A stretch of 64,000 nt of DNA. Origin: a virus. Below are positions 31,849 through 40,002 of this stretch, one piece after another. The DNA lies in the IMG/VR virus record IMGVR_UViG_3300029911_000002, positions 1-64,000 of that record; one strand, written 5' to 3'. Made by a program: the position numbers and the translations under genes. The notes beneath the pieces were generated by a model that saw only the letters and a program-made list of their open reading frames with translations, did not search any database and had not been told where the DNA came from. How positions within the stretch are numbered: position 1 is the stretch's first letter; every line of letters starts with the position of its first letter.

Positions 31849-32553
31849 ATGGAAATAGAAGCACTTTTTATATCAGATGTGCATCTTGGTACAAAATATA
31901 CAAAAGCTACTGAATTATTAGAAATATTAAAATATTATAAGCCAAAAAAATTATTTTTAATAGGAGATATCATTGATGGATGGGCGTTAAAAAAGAAGCA
32001 TTACTGGAATCAAGAACAAACAAATGTAATTAGAAAAATTTTATCATATTCAAAAAATGGAACAGAAATATATTACATATCAGGAAATCATGATGATTTT
32101 TTAAAACATTATATATTTGATTTTGGTAATATTCATATAATATCTGAAATGATATGGAATAATTGTTTAATTACTCATGGAGATAAATATGATACTGTAG
32201 TTATGAATAATAAATGGATTGCTCATTTGGGTAGTATTGGTTATGATATCGCTCTTTATTTAAATAAATATATTAGTAATATTAGAAAATTATTTGGTTT
32301 AGATAAAAAATCTTTCAGTAAATGGTTAAAAAATAATGTAAAAGAAGCTATCAATTTTATATACAAATTTGAAGAAATTTTAATAACAGATACAATAAAA
32401 AAAGGTTGTGATACTGTAATTTGCGGTCATGTTCACACTCCTGATGATAAAATTATAAATAATGTAAGATATTTAAATACTGGTGATTGGATTGAAAATT
32501 GTTCATATATTATATATGATAAAAATAAATTCACTTTAAAATATTATGATTAA
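31849..32553 (+). CDS. LpxH-like metallophosphoesterase
   Basis: 234 residues from ATG 31849 (MEIEALFISDVHLG); the ATG at 31819 adds ten residues outside the fold. Motifs: SDVHLG, GDIIDGW, SGNHDD, THGDKYD, CGHVHTP. The D-x-H-L and G-D-x-x-D-x-W patterns are those of UDP-2,3-diacylglucosamine hydrolase and its relatives. It overlaps the glycosyltransferase by 8 bases, so the pair may act on host surface lipids or sugars. Confidence 0.85.
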   Translation: MEIEALFISDVHLGTKYTKATELLEILKYYKPKKLFLIGDIIDGWALKKKHYWNQEQTNVIRKILSYSKNGTEIYYISGNHDDFLKHYIFDFGNIHIISEMIWNNCLITHGDKYDTVVMNNKWIAHLGSIGYDIALYLNKYISNIRKLFGLDKKSFSKWLKNNVKEAINFIYKFEEILITDTIKKGCDTVICGHVHTPDDKIINNVRYLNTGDWIENCSYIIYDKNKFTLKYYD

Positions 32554-33271
32554 TATAAAAGATTTATTGACAATTATTATTCCTTGTAAAAATGAAGAAA
32601 AATATATAGAAAGCACTTTAACTAATATTAATAATCAAAATAATGTTAAAGGAATAATTGTTTATATTTCTGATGCAGGATCAACAGATAACACATTAGA
32701 TATAATTAGTAGTTTTGAAAATAATTTAAAAAATAATTTAAAAATTAAAATAATTGAAGGTGGTAGAGTATCTGTAGGTAGAAATAATGGATTGAAATTA
32801 GTTGATACTCCTTATGTTTTATTTATGGACGCTGATACAACATTAGAAAATGATAATCAAATAAATGAATATTTAAATTGTATGATAAATAATGATTTAT
32901 ATTTAATGACTTCTCCATTATATTGTATTGTAAATGATAAATATGCAAAAATAATGTTCAAATCTTTTAACGCTTTAAATAAAATATTATCTAATATTCA
33001 ACCGTTTGCAATTGGATTGTTTTTTATGACAAAAACTGATATTATTAAAAAATTAGGTGGCTTTGATGAATCTGTTATACATTCAGAAGATTATCTATTA
33101 TCTAAAAAATATAATAGAAATAAATTTAAAATAGGTAAATATAAAGTAGGACAAGATAATAGAAGATTTAAAAGATTTGGATATTTCAAAATGATAAAAT
33201 TATTATCAAATGGATTATTATATCAAAATAATATAGATTATTTCAGAAAAGATAATAATTATTGGAATTAA
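32546..33271 (+). CDS. Family 2 glycosyltransferase
   Basis: 241 residues. LTIIIPCKNEEKYIESTL (~8-25), ISDAGSTDNTLDII (~39-52) for the first Asp, SVGRNNGLKLVDTPYVLFMD-A-D (~76-97) with the D-x-D metal site as D-A-D. GT-A fold, inverting. A membrane-proximal region near the C-terminus is weak. Transfers a sugar from a nucleotide donor; target likely a host envelope glycan or a phage DNA/protein. Coupled to the LpxH-like gene. Confidence 0.85.
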   Translation: MINIKDLLTIIIPCKNEEKYIESTLTNINNQNNVKGIIVYISDAGSTDNTLDIISSFENNLKNNLKIKIIEGGRVSVGRNNGLKLVDTPYVLFMDADTTLENDNQINEYLNCMINNDLYLMTSPLYCIVNDKYAKIMFKSFNALNKILSNIQPFAIGLFFMTKTDIIKKLGGFDESVIHSEDYLLSKKYNRNKFKIGKYKVGQDNRRFKRFGYFKMIKLLSNGLLYQNNIDYFRKDNNYWN

Positions 33272-33286
33272 AAAATTCTGAAAGAA

Positions 33287-33598
33287 CTATAAGTTAAAAT
33301 TAGTTGCAGCATTTTTTAGTTTAATTATTTCTTTATCTTTATCAAATATTAATATAGCATCTGGATAAATGATCCATCCTTTAGTATGACTAAAATCATA
33401 AAAATTAATTGTATATGATGCCATAGTTCCAGTTTCATAATCAATTATTTTAAAAATTTTATTTGTTAATTTTTTCAAATAATATTTTTTTAATTCTGAA
33501 TTTGAAAAACTTATATTATTCACATCAAGAATAACATAATCTCCTACTTCAGGTTTATCAGTATTATTTATTTCTTCAAATCTTTTTAAGTATTTCAT
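33287..33598 (-). CDS. Leader/KFN-tail protein
   Basis: 103 residues: leader MKYLKRFEE, SH3-like middle (EVGDYVILDVNNI), end AATNFNL (tail variant without K). It is the last gene of a four-gene overlapping array on the minus strand. The middle repeats the PEVGDYV motif of its neighbours. Confidence 0.75.
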   Translation of the reverse strand: MKYLKRFEEINNTDKPEVGDYVILDVNNISFSNSELKKYYLKKLTNKIFKIIDYETGTMASYTINFYDFSHTKGWIIYPDAILIFDKDKEIIKLKNAATNFNL

Positions 33599-33963
33599 AT
33601 GTTAAATTTATTTGCATTTTTTTTAATTTCTATTCGTTGTTTTAATTCTTCTTTTGTTTTTCCAATTGCATTTATATCCTCTAAATTAAATATTTTATTA
33701 TAACCTCCATAAGGTTTATCATATGGAAAAAACTTTAATACATTTTCTGGAATTTTAAATCCATATGTTACAATTATTCTATCATCATTAAAAAATGTAT
33801 ATATTTGTCCAGGATGATTAAGAAGATAATCTTTTAAATTATCAAGTTCTTTTTCATCATAGTATCTTTTTAAATGATTAATATATTTTTTACTTATTAT
33901 TGAAACATAATCTCCTACTTCAGGCTTATTAGTAGTATTTTCAAATGTTTTTATATATTTCAT
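33595..33963 (-). CDS. Leader/KFN-tail protein
   Basis: 122 residues: MKYIKTFE leader, PEVGDYVSIISKKY middle, end KKNANKFNI. TGA overlaps the next ATG (ATGA). A G-Q-I-Y-T-F segment and the LEDINAIGKTKEELK segment recur in the gene at 34307. Confidence 0.75.
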   Translation of the reverse strand: MKYIKTFENTTNKPEVGDYVSIISKKYINHLKRYYDEKELDNLKDYLLNHPGQIYTFFNDDRIIVTYGFKIPENVLKFFPYDKPYGGYNKIFNLEDINAIGKTKEELKQRIEIKKNANKFNI

Positions 33964-34310
33964 ATGTTAAATTTATTTGCTTGTAATATAGCTTTTAATT
34001 CTTCTTTATTTTTAGAATATTTTATAATATCTATTGCTTTCATAGAAAATCCATATTCATTATTTGATAGAAATATTTTAAAATTATTTAATTCAAATGG
34101 AATATTATCATATTGTATAATATAATGTGTAGTTCCAGGAAATAATTTACCAGTAATTTCAACAAGTTTACCTATATTATTATTAATAAAATCATTAAAT
34201 ATTTTATATTTTTCATTATTATGACCTTCATACCATTCACATATGACGTAATTTCCTACTTCAAGTTTATCAGTATTATTTATTTCTTCAAATGTTTTTA
34301 TGTATTTCAT
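33960..34310 (-). CDS. Leader/KFN-tail protein
   Basis: 116 residues: MKYIKTFEE leader, LEVGNYVICEWYEG middle, end ILQANKFNI. Also contains a YSKNKEELK segment before the tail. Confidence 0.75.
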   Translation of the reverse strand: MKYIKTFEEINNTDKLEVGNYVICEWYEGHNNEKYKIFNDFINNNIGKLVEITGKLFPGTTHYIIQYDNIPFELNNFKIFLSNNEYGFSMKAIDIIKYSKNKEELKAILQANKFNI

Positions 34311-34630
34311 AAATTAAATTTATTTGCTGCAATTTTAAGTTTCAAATCCTCTTTGGTTTTAGAAAATGCATATATTTCGTTATATTGAAAATTTTTAAAA
34401 TATCCATATTTTTCAATATATCCTAATAATTCTTTCATATTATCAGGTATATTTTTACCATATGATACCTCAACGCTATGTATATTATTTCCAATACTAT
34501 AAAATTTAATTATTTTACCTGGATAATTAAGAAAAAAATCTTTATAATCTTCATATCTACTATTTATTGAAACATAATCTCCTACTTCAGGCTTATTAGT
34601 AGTATTTTCAAATAATTTTAAGTATTTCAT
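34307..34630 (-). CDS. Leader/KFN-tail protein
   Basis: 107 residues from the ATG at 34630 (MKYLKLFEN), chosen because the longer ORF start adds a hydrophobic stretch absent from all relatives. PEVGDYVSINSR middle, FSKTKEDLK segment, end IAANKFNL. First gene of the array. Confidence 0.75.
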   Translation of the reverse strand: MKYLKLFENTTNKPEVGDYVSINSRYEDYKDFFLNYPGKIIKFYSIGNNIHSVEVSYGKNIPDNMKELLGYIEKYGYFKNFQYNEIYAFSKTKEDLKLKIAANKFNL

Positions 34631-34683
34631 ATTATTATATATTAAAAAAATATAATTAAATTCCTCAATTGAAATAATTATAG

Positions 34684-34691
34684 TATTTTTG
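34684..34691 (+). promoter_or_regulatory. Promoter -7 box
   Basis: TATTTTTG matches TAnnTTTG, 24 bases before the ATG at 34715. No clear -33 TTTG. Confidence 0.4.
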
Positions 34692-34714
34692 TACATAATA
34701 TTAAATATAAATAT

Positions 34715-35239
34715 ATGGAACTAAAAGTAGTAGATTATAAGATATATAAAATTCATACCACACGTGAACAATATCGTGAGAATGCTATCAAATATGATTA
34801 TGCATTAAAAAATAAAAATTGGGCTAACGATTTTGAAGGAATGATTGAAAAAAAATATTCTGGATATTCTGATGAAATAGGTTCATTTAGTGAGAATCAT
34901 TATTTATTAAAAACTGTATTTGTTGGTGATAAATTTGATATAAATAAAGATTTTTATGATAAATGTAAAGAACCTTACTATAATATAGTAAATATTGAAT
35001 TTAGAGAATATGGTGATAATTTGACCGATGAAATTATTAAATCTAAATTTGAAGTAGTTAAACCAAATAAACCAACTACATATCCTAAATATAATAATGA
35101 AATTAAATTTAATTATGATAAAAAAAATGTTACAATTGAAAAAATATACTTTGATGGATATCAATGGCAATATAAATTAAAGAATATTGGGCATATTTAT
35201 GATTATATTTCTGAAACTACTATCAATAAATATAATTGA
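34715..35239 (+). CDS. Hypothetical protein, 174 aa
   Basis: Not recognised. Charged, soluble, with HTTREQYRENAIKYDYALKN (~14-33) and NKPTTYPKYNNEIKFNYDKK (~124-143). Lies alone between the tagged array and MgtC. Confidence 0.7.
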   Translation: MELKVVDYKIYKIHTTREQYRENAIKYDYALKNKNWANDFEGMIEKKYSGYSDEIGSFSENHYLLKTVFVGDKFDINKDFYDKCKEPYYNIVNIEFREYGDNLTDEIIKSKFEVVKPNKPTTYPKYNNEIKFNYDKKNVTIEKIYFDGYQWQYKLKNIGHIYDYISETTINKYN

Positions 35240-35271
35240 ATTGTTAAAAAAATATAAAAATTATTTAATTT

Positions 35272-35303
35272 TTTGGTATATAATAAAAAATGTGATAATT
35301 TTG
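35272..35303 (+). promoter_or_regulatory. Bacteroidota-type promoter
   Basis: TTTG (35272-35275), 20-nt spacer, TAATTTTG (35296-35303); full consensus. Drives the MgtC-like gene at 35326. Confidence 0.75.
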
Positions 35304-35325
35304 TAATGTAATTAAAAATTAAAAT

Positions 35326-35955
35326 ATGCAACCAGAATACGAGCACATTATTCAAATCTTAGCATCATTAGCCGCTGGCTCTATATTGGGATTAGAACGT
35401 GGATTTCATGGTAAGCCTGCAGGTTTTAAAACTATGATATTGATTTGCGTTAGTTCATGTTTATTCACTATACTATCAGTTAATTTAGTTAGTGGTGATC
35501 GTATAGCATCAAATATAGTTACAGGAATAGGATTTATTGGTGCTGGAGTTGTATTTAAAGAAGGTGGAAATGTTCGTGGTATAACTTCTGCAGCTATCAT
35601 TTGGATGGCATCAGCAATAGGTATGTGTATTGGGTTTCAAAATTACGCACTATCTTTCTTTGTTTTATTAGTAGTTATGCTAGTTATGATTGTACTATTT
35701 AAGTTTGAGAAATTGTTTGATACTTTTCATCATTCTAAATTATATATTATACATTTTATATTTTCTGAATATTCATTAGAAGATTTAGAAAAAGAAATGA
35801 CAGAACTTGAAATTTCATATAAAAGAAATAAAATAGGTAAAACTAATAATATTATTAATGTTGAATATAATGTAATAATTTATCCAATTGAAAATATGAA
35901 AAAAATTGATAATTTTTTAATCAATAATACTCATATAAATAGTTTTTATGATTAA
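35326..35955 (+). CDS. MgtC/SapB-family membrane protein
   Basis: 209 residues. The MgtC core is intact: AAGSILGLERGFHGKPAG (~16-33), TMILICVSSCLFTILS, GIGFIGAGVVFKEGGNVRGI (~67-86), AIIWMASAIGMCIGF, then a long hydrophobic helix and an ACT-like C-terminal domain of ~80 residues. MgtC inhibits or modulates ion-motive ATPases and helps growth at low Mg2+. In a phage it may adjust membrane energetics or Mg2+ during infection. Its own promoter. Confidence 0.9.
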   Translation: MQPEYEHIIQILASLAAGSILGLERGFHGKPAGFKTMILICVSSCLFTILSVNLVSGDRIASNIVTGIGFIGAGVVFKEGGNVRGITSAAIIWMASAIGMCIGFQNYALSFFVLLVVMLVMIVLFKFEKLFDTFHHSKLYIIHFIFSEYSLEDLEKEMTELEISYKRNKIGKTNNIINVEYNVIIYPIENMKKIDNFLINNTHINSFYD

Positions 35956-35974
35956 ATAAAATAAATAAATAAAT

Positions 35975-36634
35975 ATGTGGAATATTTTAAAAAGTAATGC
36001 TCGTAAAAAACTTGACGCTGAAAAAATTAAATTTGAATCTGAAAAAATTAAGCTTGAAGCTGAAAGATTGGATGCGCTATATAATATAGAAAGCAAACGA
36101 CTAAATGATAAGATATCTAATGCATGTATCAAATTTAGAAAAAAAGAAAAAGACAGAATAAAAAAATTGAATGAAATTTGTCCAAAATGTTCTTCTAATA
36201 AAGTTGTTGATAAAATAAGTCAATTGAAAGGAGAGATAAATGGAACATCATTTGGATCAATGTCATTTGGATCAGGATATTCTTCAGGATCAATTCATGG
36301 AAGCATGGATACGTATGAAATTAATAAATGTAATGATTGTGGTAATGAATGGAAAAAAGTTACTTATAATAATTACGGTGAAACTTCATGGGATCAAAAA
36401 ATTAGATTCTTAAGATTATCTATATCTAATTTTATTCAATTTCCAGATAAAAAAGAACCTTATTATGTTATAGAAACAAGAAATTTCTGGTCTGGTACTA
36501 AATTAGAAATTTTACCTTTATTGCTTGAAAAAGAACATATTGAAAATGAATATTATAGTGTTAACAAAATTATAATGGATTTAATTAAAGGTAATGAAGA
36601 TATTTTAATTGATAAATTAGGATTTATAAAATGA
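35975..36634 (+). CDS. Coiled-coil zinc-ribbon protein
   Basis: 219 residues: N-terminal charged coiled coil with repeats of (K/S)EKIK-E (~10-60), then a split zinc ribbon, C-P-K-C (~69-72) and C-N-D-C (~113-116), separated by a Ser/Gly-rich loop (GTSFGSMSFGSGYSSGS), then a globular end. Function unknown; the ribbon suggests nucleic-acid binding. Confidence 0.72.
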   Translation: MWNILKSNARKKLDAEKIKFESEKIKLEAERLDALYNIESKRLNDKISNACIKFRKKEKDRIKKLNEICPKCSSNKVVDKISQLKGEINGTSFGSMSFGSGYSSGSIHGSMDTYEINKCNDCGNEWKKVTYNNYGETSWDQKIRFLRLSISNFIQFPDKKEPYYVIETRNFWSGTKLEILPLLLEKEHIENEYYSVNKIIMDLIKGNEDILIDKLGFIK

Positions 36635-36662
36635 TAAATGGAATAGTTATAGATATTAAAAA

Positions 36663-37601
36663 ATGAAAAAAGATAAAAAATTAGTCATATCTTGTGGATT
36701 ACCAGCAGCAGGTAAATCAAGCATCATTGAAAAATATGTTGATTATAAATGTACATTACTATCAAGAGATATTGAAGGAGATACATTAAGTTCTCTTAAT
36801 AAAAAACTTGAACAATTAATGTTAGATGGCGTGGATATTGTATTAGATGGAACATATTCAACTAAATTATCTAGGGCTGATGTTATTGAATTAGCAAAAA
36901 AATATAATTATTATATATTATGTATTCATTTTACTACAAAAATTGAAGATTGTATGTTCAATCAGGTAACAAGAATGATAAGAAAATATGGTAAATTATT
37001 CACAGAATTAAGTGAATATTCTAACTCTAATGATCCACATATGTTTCCTGTTGCTGCACTTTATAAAATTAATAAAAATTTTGAAGCACCTGAATTATCA
37101 GAAGGTATTGATGATATAGAAAAAATAGATTTTAAACGTTATTCATCAGAATATAAAAATAAAGCAATTTTATTTGATTATGATGGTACATTGAGATTAA
37201 CTAAAAGTGGTGAACATTATCCAACTGATATTAGTGATATTGAAATAATTCCAGGTAGAACAGAAAAACTTTTAGAATTACAAAGTCAAGGTTATATATT
37301 ACTTGGAGTTTCAAATCAAAGTGGAATAGCAAAAGGATTATTATCTAATGATACAGCAATAGCTTGTTTTGAAAAAACAAATGAAATGCTAGGAGTTAAT
37401 ATTGATTATAAATATTGTGGGCATTCAGTTCCTCCAATAACTTGCTATTGTAGAAAACCAGGAGTTGGACTAGGAATAGAATTTATTGAAAAATATAAAC
37501 TTGATCCATCTCAATGCATAATGGTTGGAGATTTAACAAGTGATAAAACATTTGCTAAAAGATGTGGATTCAAATATATTGATGCTGCTAATTTCTTCTA
37601 A
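36663..37601 (+). CDS. Polynucleotide 5'-kinase / 3'-phosphatase (T4 PseT-like)
   Basis: 312 residues. N-terminal kinase: P-loop SCGLPAAGKSS (~10-20), LSRD (~33-36), VLDGTYST (~60-67), and an R-x-x-R lid region. C-terminal HAD phosphatase: LFDYDGTLR (~171-179, D-x-D-G-T), GVSNQSGIAKG (~217-227), and CRKPGVGLG plus GDLTSDKTFAK (~281-291). It heals RNA ends, adding 5'-phosphate and removing 3'- or 2',3'-cyclic phosphate, so that an RNA ligase can seal them. Domain order matches T4 Pnkp; the partner ligase is at 12140. Confidence 0.92.
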   Translation: MKKDKKLVISCGLPAAGKSSIIEKYVDYKCTLLSRDIEGDTLSSLNKKLEQLMLDGVDIVLDGTYSTKLSRADVIELAKKYNYYILCIHFTTKIEDCMFNQVTRMIRKYGKLFTELSEYSNSNDPHMFPVAALYKINKNFEAPELSEGIDDIEKIDFKRYSSEYKNKAILFDYDGTLRLTKSGEHYPTDISDIEIIPGRTEKLLELQSQGYILLGVSNQSGIAKGLLSNDTAIACFEKTNEMLGVNIDYKYCGHSVPPITCYCRKPGVGLGIEFIEKYKLDPSQCIMVGDLTSDKTFAKRCGFKYIDAANFF

Positions 37602-37624
37602 TTAATATTAAAAAACATTAAATT

Positions 37625-37658
37625 AAACCTTGAATATTTTATATTCAAGGTTTTTTTT
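37625..37658 (+). terminator. Intrinsic terminator after the kinase-phosphatase
   Basis: AAACCTTGAATAT (37625-37637) pairs with ATATTCAAGGTTT (37641-37653), then five more T. Perfect stem with 3-base loop. Confidence 0.9.
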
Positions 37659-37659
37659 A

Positions 37660-37667
37660 TACTTTTG
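37660..37667 (+). promoter_or_regulatory. Promoter -7 box
   Basis: TACTTTTG matches TAnnTTTG and lies directly after the terminator, 24 bases before ATG 37692. The -33 region falls inside the terminator hairpin. Confidence 0.45.
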
Positions 37668-37691
37668 TATTGTAATTAAAACAAACTACTT

Positions 37692-37958
37692 ATGAAAGAG
37701 CCGAAAGATATAATTGATATTCCTACAATTGATAATATTGATTTATTCTATTCAAATAGGGATAGAGCAGAACATATGAATTTAGAACATTGTCCATGCT
37801 GTGGAAAAGAATTAAAAAATCCAGAATATTTCATCAATTCTATATATGGTGGATGTATGTATAAATCTGATGATAAAGAAGTTTATTCTGACACATGGAT
37901 TATGGGTGTAGGTCCAGAATGTAGAAAAAAGTTTCCAGAAGGTTATGTATTCAAATAA
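37692..37958 (+). CDS. Hypothetical zinc-binding protein, 88 aa
   Basis: C-P-C-C-G-K-E-L (~34-41) and further Cys at ~56 and ~80 (GPECRKKFP) give a likely zinc site. The pattern resembles small phage proteins with H-C-x-x-C-G-K. Function unknown. Confidence 0.7.
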   Translation: MKEPKDIIDIPTIDNIDLFYSNRDRAEHMNLEHCPCCGKELKNPEYFINSIYGGCMYKSDDKEVYSDTWIMGVGPECRKKFPEGYVFK

Positions 37959-37966
37959 TTGGTATT

Positions 37967-38224
37967 ATGAAAGATAAACTTTTTAAAATTTTTAAAATTT
38001 TTTATAATTTCATTTTATTGATTGTATATGGATATATGTTTTCACTTACAATTGGTGCAATAAAAATTACATATAATTTATATAATATTCATTATTATTC
38101 ATTAAATAAATGTATTTAGAATTATATTGTTTTAGGATTAGTTTCATTGATAATTTTTATTATATTTATTACTATATTAGTTATTTCATATATTACATTA
38201 AAAACTAAAAAAAATAAAATATAA
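37967..38224 (+). CDS. Two-helix membrane protein with in-frame TAG
   Basis: ATG 37967 to TAA 38222-38224, 85 codons, interrupted only by TAG at 38117-38119 (codon 51). Before it: charged start and membrane helix FILLIVYGYMFSLTIGAI. After it: membrane helix YIVLGLVSLIIFIIFITILV and a Lys-rich end. The combined product has the same two-helix layout as other membrane proteins in the window (for example 24405). Best read as one gene whose TAG is decoded; otherwise a nonsense mutant. Confidence 0.55.
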
Positions 38225-38228
38225 AATT

Positions 38229-38951
38229 ATGCCAAAAATTTATGAAGTGGGCGGATGTGTACGTGACCGTATCTTAGGAGTTGATTGTAAAGATATAGAC
38301 TTTACTTTTGTATTGGATGACAAGAATCAATCAGTTGAATCTGGATTCATGTCAATGGACTTGTGGTTACGTAAAAATGGCTACACCGTATATAATTCAA
38401 CTCCAAGATGTTTCACAATCAAAGCAAAGTTTCCAAAAGGACATAAGCATGAAGGGTTAACTGCAGATTTTGTAATGGCTAGAAAGGAAATTGGTTATTA
38501 CGAAGGAACAAGACGTCCAATTTTAGAACTTGGTACACTTGAAGATGATTTAATCAGACGTGATTTCACATTGAATGCTATGGCACTTGATGAAGATGAA
38601 AATTTGATTGATTTATTTGATGGAGTAAAAGATCTTAAAATGGGTATTCTTAGAACGCCAAGACCTTGCCAACTTACATTTGATGAGGATCCATTACGGA
38701 TTTTACGTTGTGAGCGTTTTTGTATTACAAAAGGTTTCAGAATGACTGATGATATTGAAGTTGCTATTAAAAATTATGATTATGAATCAAAAATGCAAGT
38801 AGTTTCAAATGAAAGAATTCAAGATGAACTTACCAAGTGTTTTAAATTTGATACATTAAAAACAATTTTGATGTTGAATGAATTTCCTGAATTGAGAGAT
38901 TATGTATTTAATCATACTAAGATGTGGTTGAAACCATCATTTCAAAAATAA
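38229..38951 (+). CDS. CCA-adding tRNA nucleotidyltransferase, head and neck domains
   Basis: 240 residues. VGGCVRDRILGVDCKDIDFT (~7-26) holds G-G-x-V-R-D and D-x-D; RRDFTLNAMALDED (~116-129) and DLFDGVKDL follow, then DEDPLRILRCERF (~156-168) and the E-R-I-x-x-E/D-L motif (NERIQDEL, ~197-204). These are the class II nucleotidyltransferase signatures. It adds CCA to tRNA 3' ends and repairs trimmed ones. At 240 residues it lacks the tail/HD part; an HD protein with matching sequence lies at 58968. None of the tRNA-like genes here encodes CCA, which fits. Confidence 0.9.
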   Translation: MPKIYEVGGCVRDRILGVDCKDIDFTFVLDDKNQSVESGFMSMDLWLRKNGYTVYNSTPRCFTIKAKFPKGHKHEGLTADFVMARKEIGYYEGTRRPILELGTLEDDLIRRDFTLNAMALDEDENLIDLFDGVKDLKMGILRTPRPCQLTFDEDPLRILRCERFCITKGFRMTDDIEVAIKNYDYESKMQVVSNERIQDELTKCFKFDTLKTILMLNEFPELRDYVFNHTKMWLKPSFQK

Positions 38952-38988
38952 AAAAAGAGTTGTGATTTAAATCACAACTCTTTTTTTA
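38951..38988. terminator. Bidirectional terminator
   Basis: A-run, AGAGTTGTGATTT and AAATCACAACTCT back to back (perfect 13-bp palindromic stem), T-run. Serves the CCA gene (+) and the gene at 38986 (-). Confidence 0.88.
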
Positions 38989-39186
38989 TTTTTTCTTTAA
39001 ACGTTTATTTAAAATTTCACTTATAACATAATTAATATCATTATTTGTTGGTTTATAACCTTCAATTGTAGTGGATTTAAAATTTTTAACTGCACTATTT
39101 ATTGCAACTAAAAATTGAAGTTTTAATTCTTCTCTTATTCTCCAATTTTCAAATTCCTTTATTTCTTTTTCTTTATCTGTTTTCAT
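38986..39186 (-). CDS. Hypothetical charged protein, 66 aa
   Basis: Highly charged helical start (KTDKEKEIKEFENWRIREEL) and basic end (LNKRLKKK). Function unknown. 7 bases after the receiver-domain gene. Confidence 0.65.
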   Translation of the reverse strand: MKTDKEKEIKEFENWRIREELKLQFLVAINSAVKNFKSTTIEGYKPTNNDINYVISEILNKRLKKK

Positions 39187-39193
39187 AATATTA

Positions 39194-39532
39194 TTAATAA
39201 CAATGTTTCATGTAATTCTTTAAATAACAATCAATATTTTCTCTACCCACTGTATTAGCTGATTGCATTGCATATGCAGGTAGTTTTATTTTTTTCATGT
39301 CACAGTATCTACATAACCATTTCGCACACTCATAGCCATCCCCATTACCTGTACCTAAGTCATGATCAAAGCATATCGCATCAGGTAATCCATTGATCAT
39401 AATCCAATCTTGAAATTCAAGTTGTGATGTTACCCAGGATACATTTACGTCTTTTCCTATTGGACTAAAAACTAACCAATCATTTTTCATTGGATCACGA
39501 GAGTCATCTAGCCAAAGTAATGTTTTCATCAT
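39194..39532 (-). CDS. Cyclic-phosphate-processing receiver-domain protein (cREC-like)
   Basis: 112 residues. LLWLDDSRDP (~5-14), GLPDAICFDHDLGTGNGDGY (~49-68) and the late YAMQSANTVGRENIDCYLKN fit the receiver-derived cREC family: L-D-D-x-R-x-P, F-D-H-D-L-G and the S-x-N-x-x-G motif (here Q-S-A-N, where many relatives have H-S). The family is linked by its name and known contexts to RNA repair and cyclic-phosphate ends. Together with Pnkp, ligase and CCA enzyme it supports an RNA-repair role. Lacks a classic phospho-transfer partner. Confidence 0.75.
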   Translation of the reverse strand: MMKTLLWLDDSRDPMKNDWLVFSPIGKDVNVSWVTSQLEFQDWIMINGLPDAICFDHDLGTGNGDGYECAKWLCRYCDMKKIKLPAYAMQSANTVGRENIDCYLKNYMKHCY

Positions 39533-39693
39533 TTTTTTGTAAATTTATTTTTAATTGATTTATATCTTTTTCTAAAAAAAGTTTTTATAATTGATAAAAT
39601 AATAGAACCACATAAAGACAATCCTAAATAAATCAACATAAAAACAAAAAATATTTTAGTTAAACGATCTGATGATTTGGACATTTTATTCAT
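39529..39693 (-). CDS. Small membrane protein, 54 aa
   Basis: MNKMSKSSDRLTKIF start, one long membrane helix (FFVFMLIYLGLSLCGSIIL), and a basic end (FFRKRYKSIKNKFTKK). Overlaps the receiver gene's start by 4 bases. Confidence 0.6.
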   Translation of the reverse strand: MNKMSKSSDRLTKIFFVFMLIYLGLSLCGSIILSIIKTFFRKRYKSIKNKFTKK

Positions 39694-39714
39694 TTATTTT
39701 TTATTACAAATATA

Positions 39715-39750
39715 TAATAAAAAAATGAATTATTGTTGAATAATTCATTA
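39715..39750 (-). terminator. Terminator of the minus-strand array
   Basis: AATGAATTATT (39724-39734) pairs with AATAATTCATT (39739-39749) around GTTG. On the minus strand it is followed by a T-run. Ends the transcript of the array 39767-45484. Confidence 0.75.
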
Positions 39751-39766
39751 ATTTTTGTTAAATATT

Positions 39767-39985
39767 TTAATAATCTTGATAATAATTCATATTCGGTAAA
39801 TTATTATCATGTGCATATTTTTTACCTTTATTTATTATATCTTCTTCTGATGTGGAATCAAAATTATATTCAATTCCGTTTTCATCACACCATCTTTTAT
39901 AATAAGTATAATATTTATCTAATGATGTACCAGGCATCTGATTTGTATCAGCTTCGTTTAATTCTTTAAATTTTTTAACTTTCAT
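39767..39985 (-). CDS. Hypothetical protein with T4-like capsid-targeting leader
   Basis: 72 residues. The leader MKVKKFKELNEADTNQ ends in L-N-E followed by A, which fits the (L/I)-x-E cleavage rule of the T4 prohead protease and resembles T4 internal-protein leaders (M-K-T-Y-Q-E-F-I-A-E-A). The body is acidic and Tyr/Asn-rich; no KFN tail. First clue that the leaders in this region may direct proteins into the capsid. Confidence 0.65.
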   Translation of the reverse strand: MKVKKFKELNEADTNQMPGTSLDKYYTYYKRWCDENGIEYNFDSTSEEDIINKGKKYAHDNNLPNMNYYQDY

Positions 39986-40002
39986 ATTTGTATATATTAA
40001 AT

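Noticed and set aside
32546-33271. Dolichyl-phosphate or polysaccharide synthase specific assignment
   Set aside because: Only the general family 2 glycosyltransferase motifs are visible; acceptor specificity cannot be read from the sequence.
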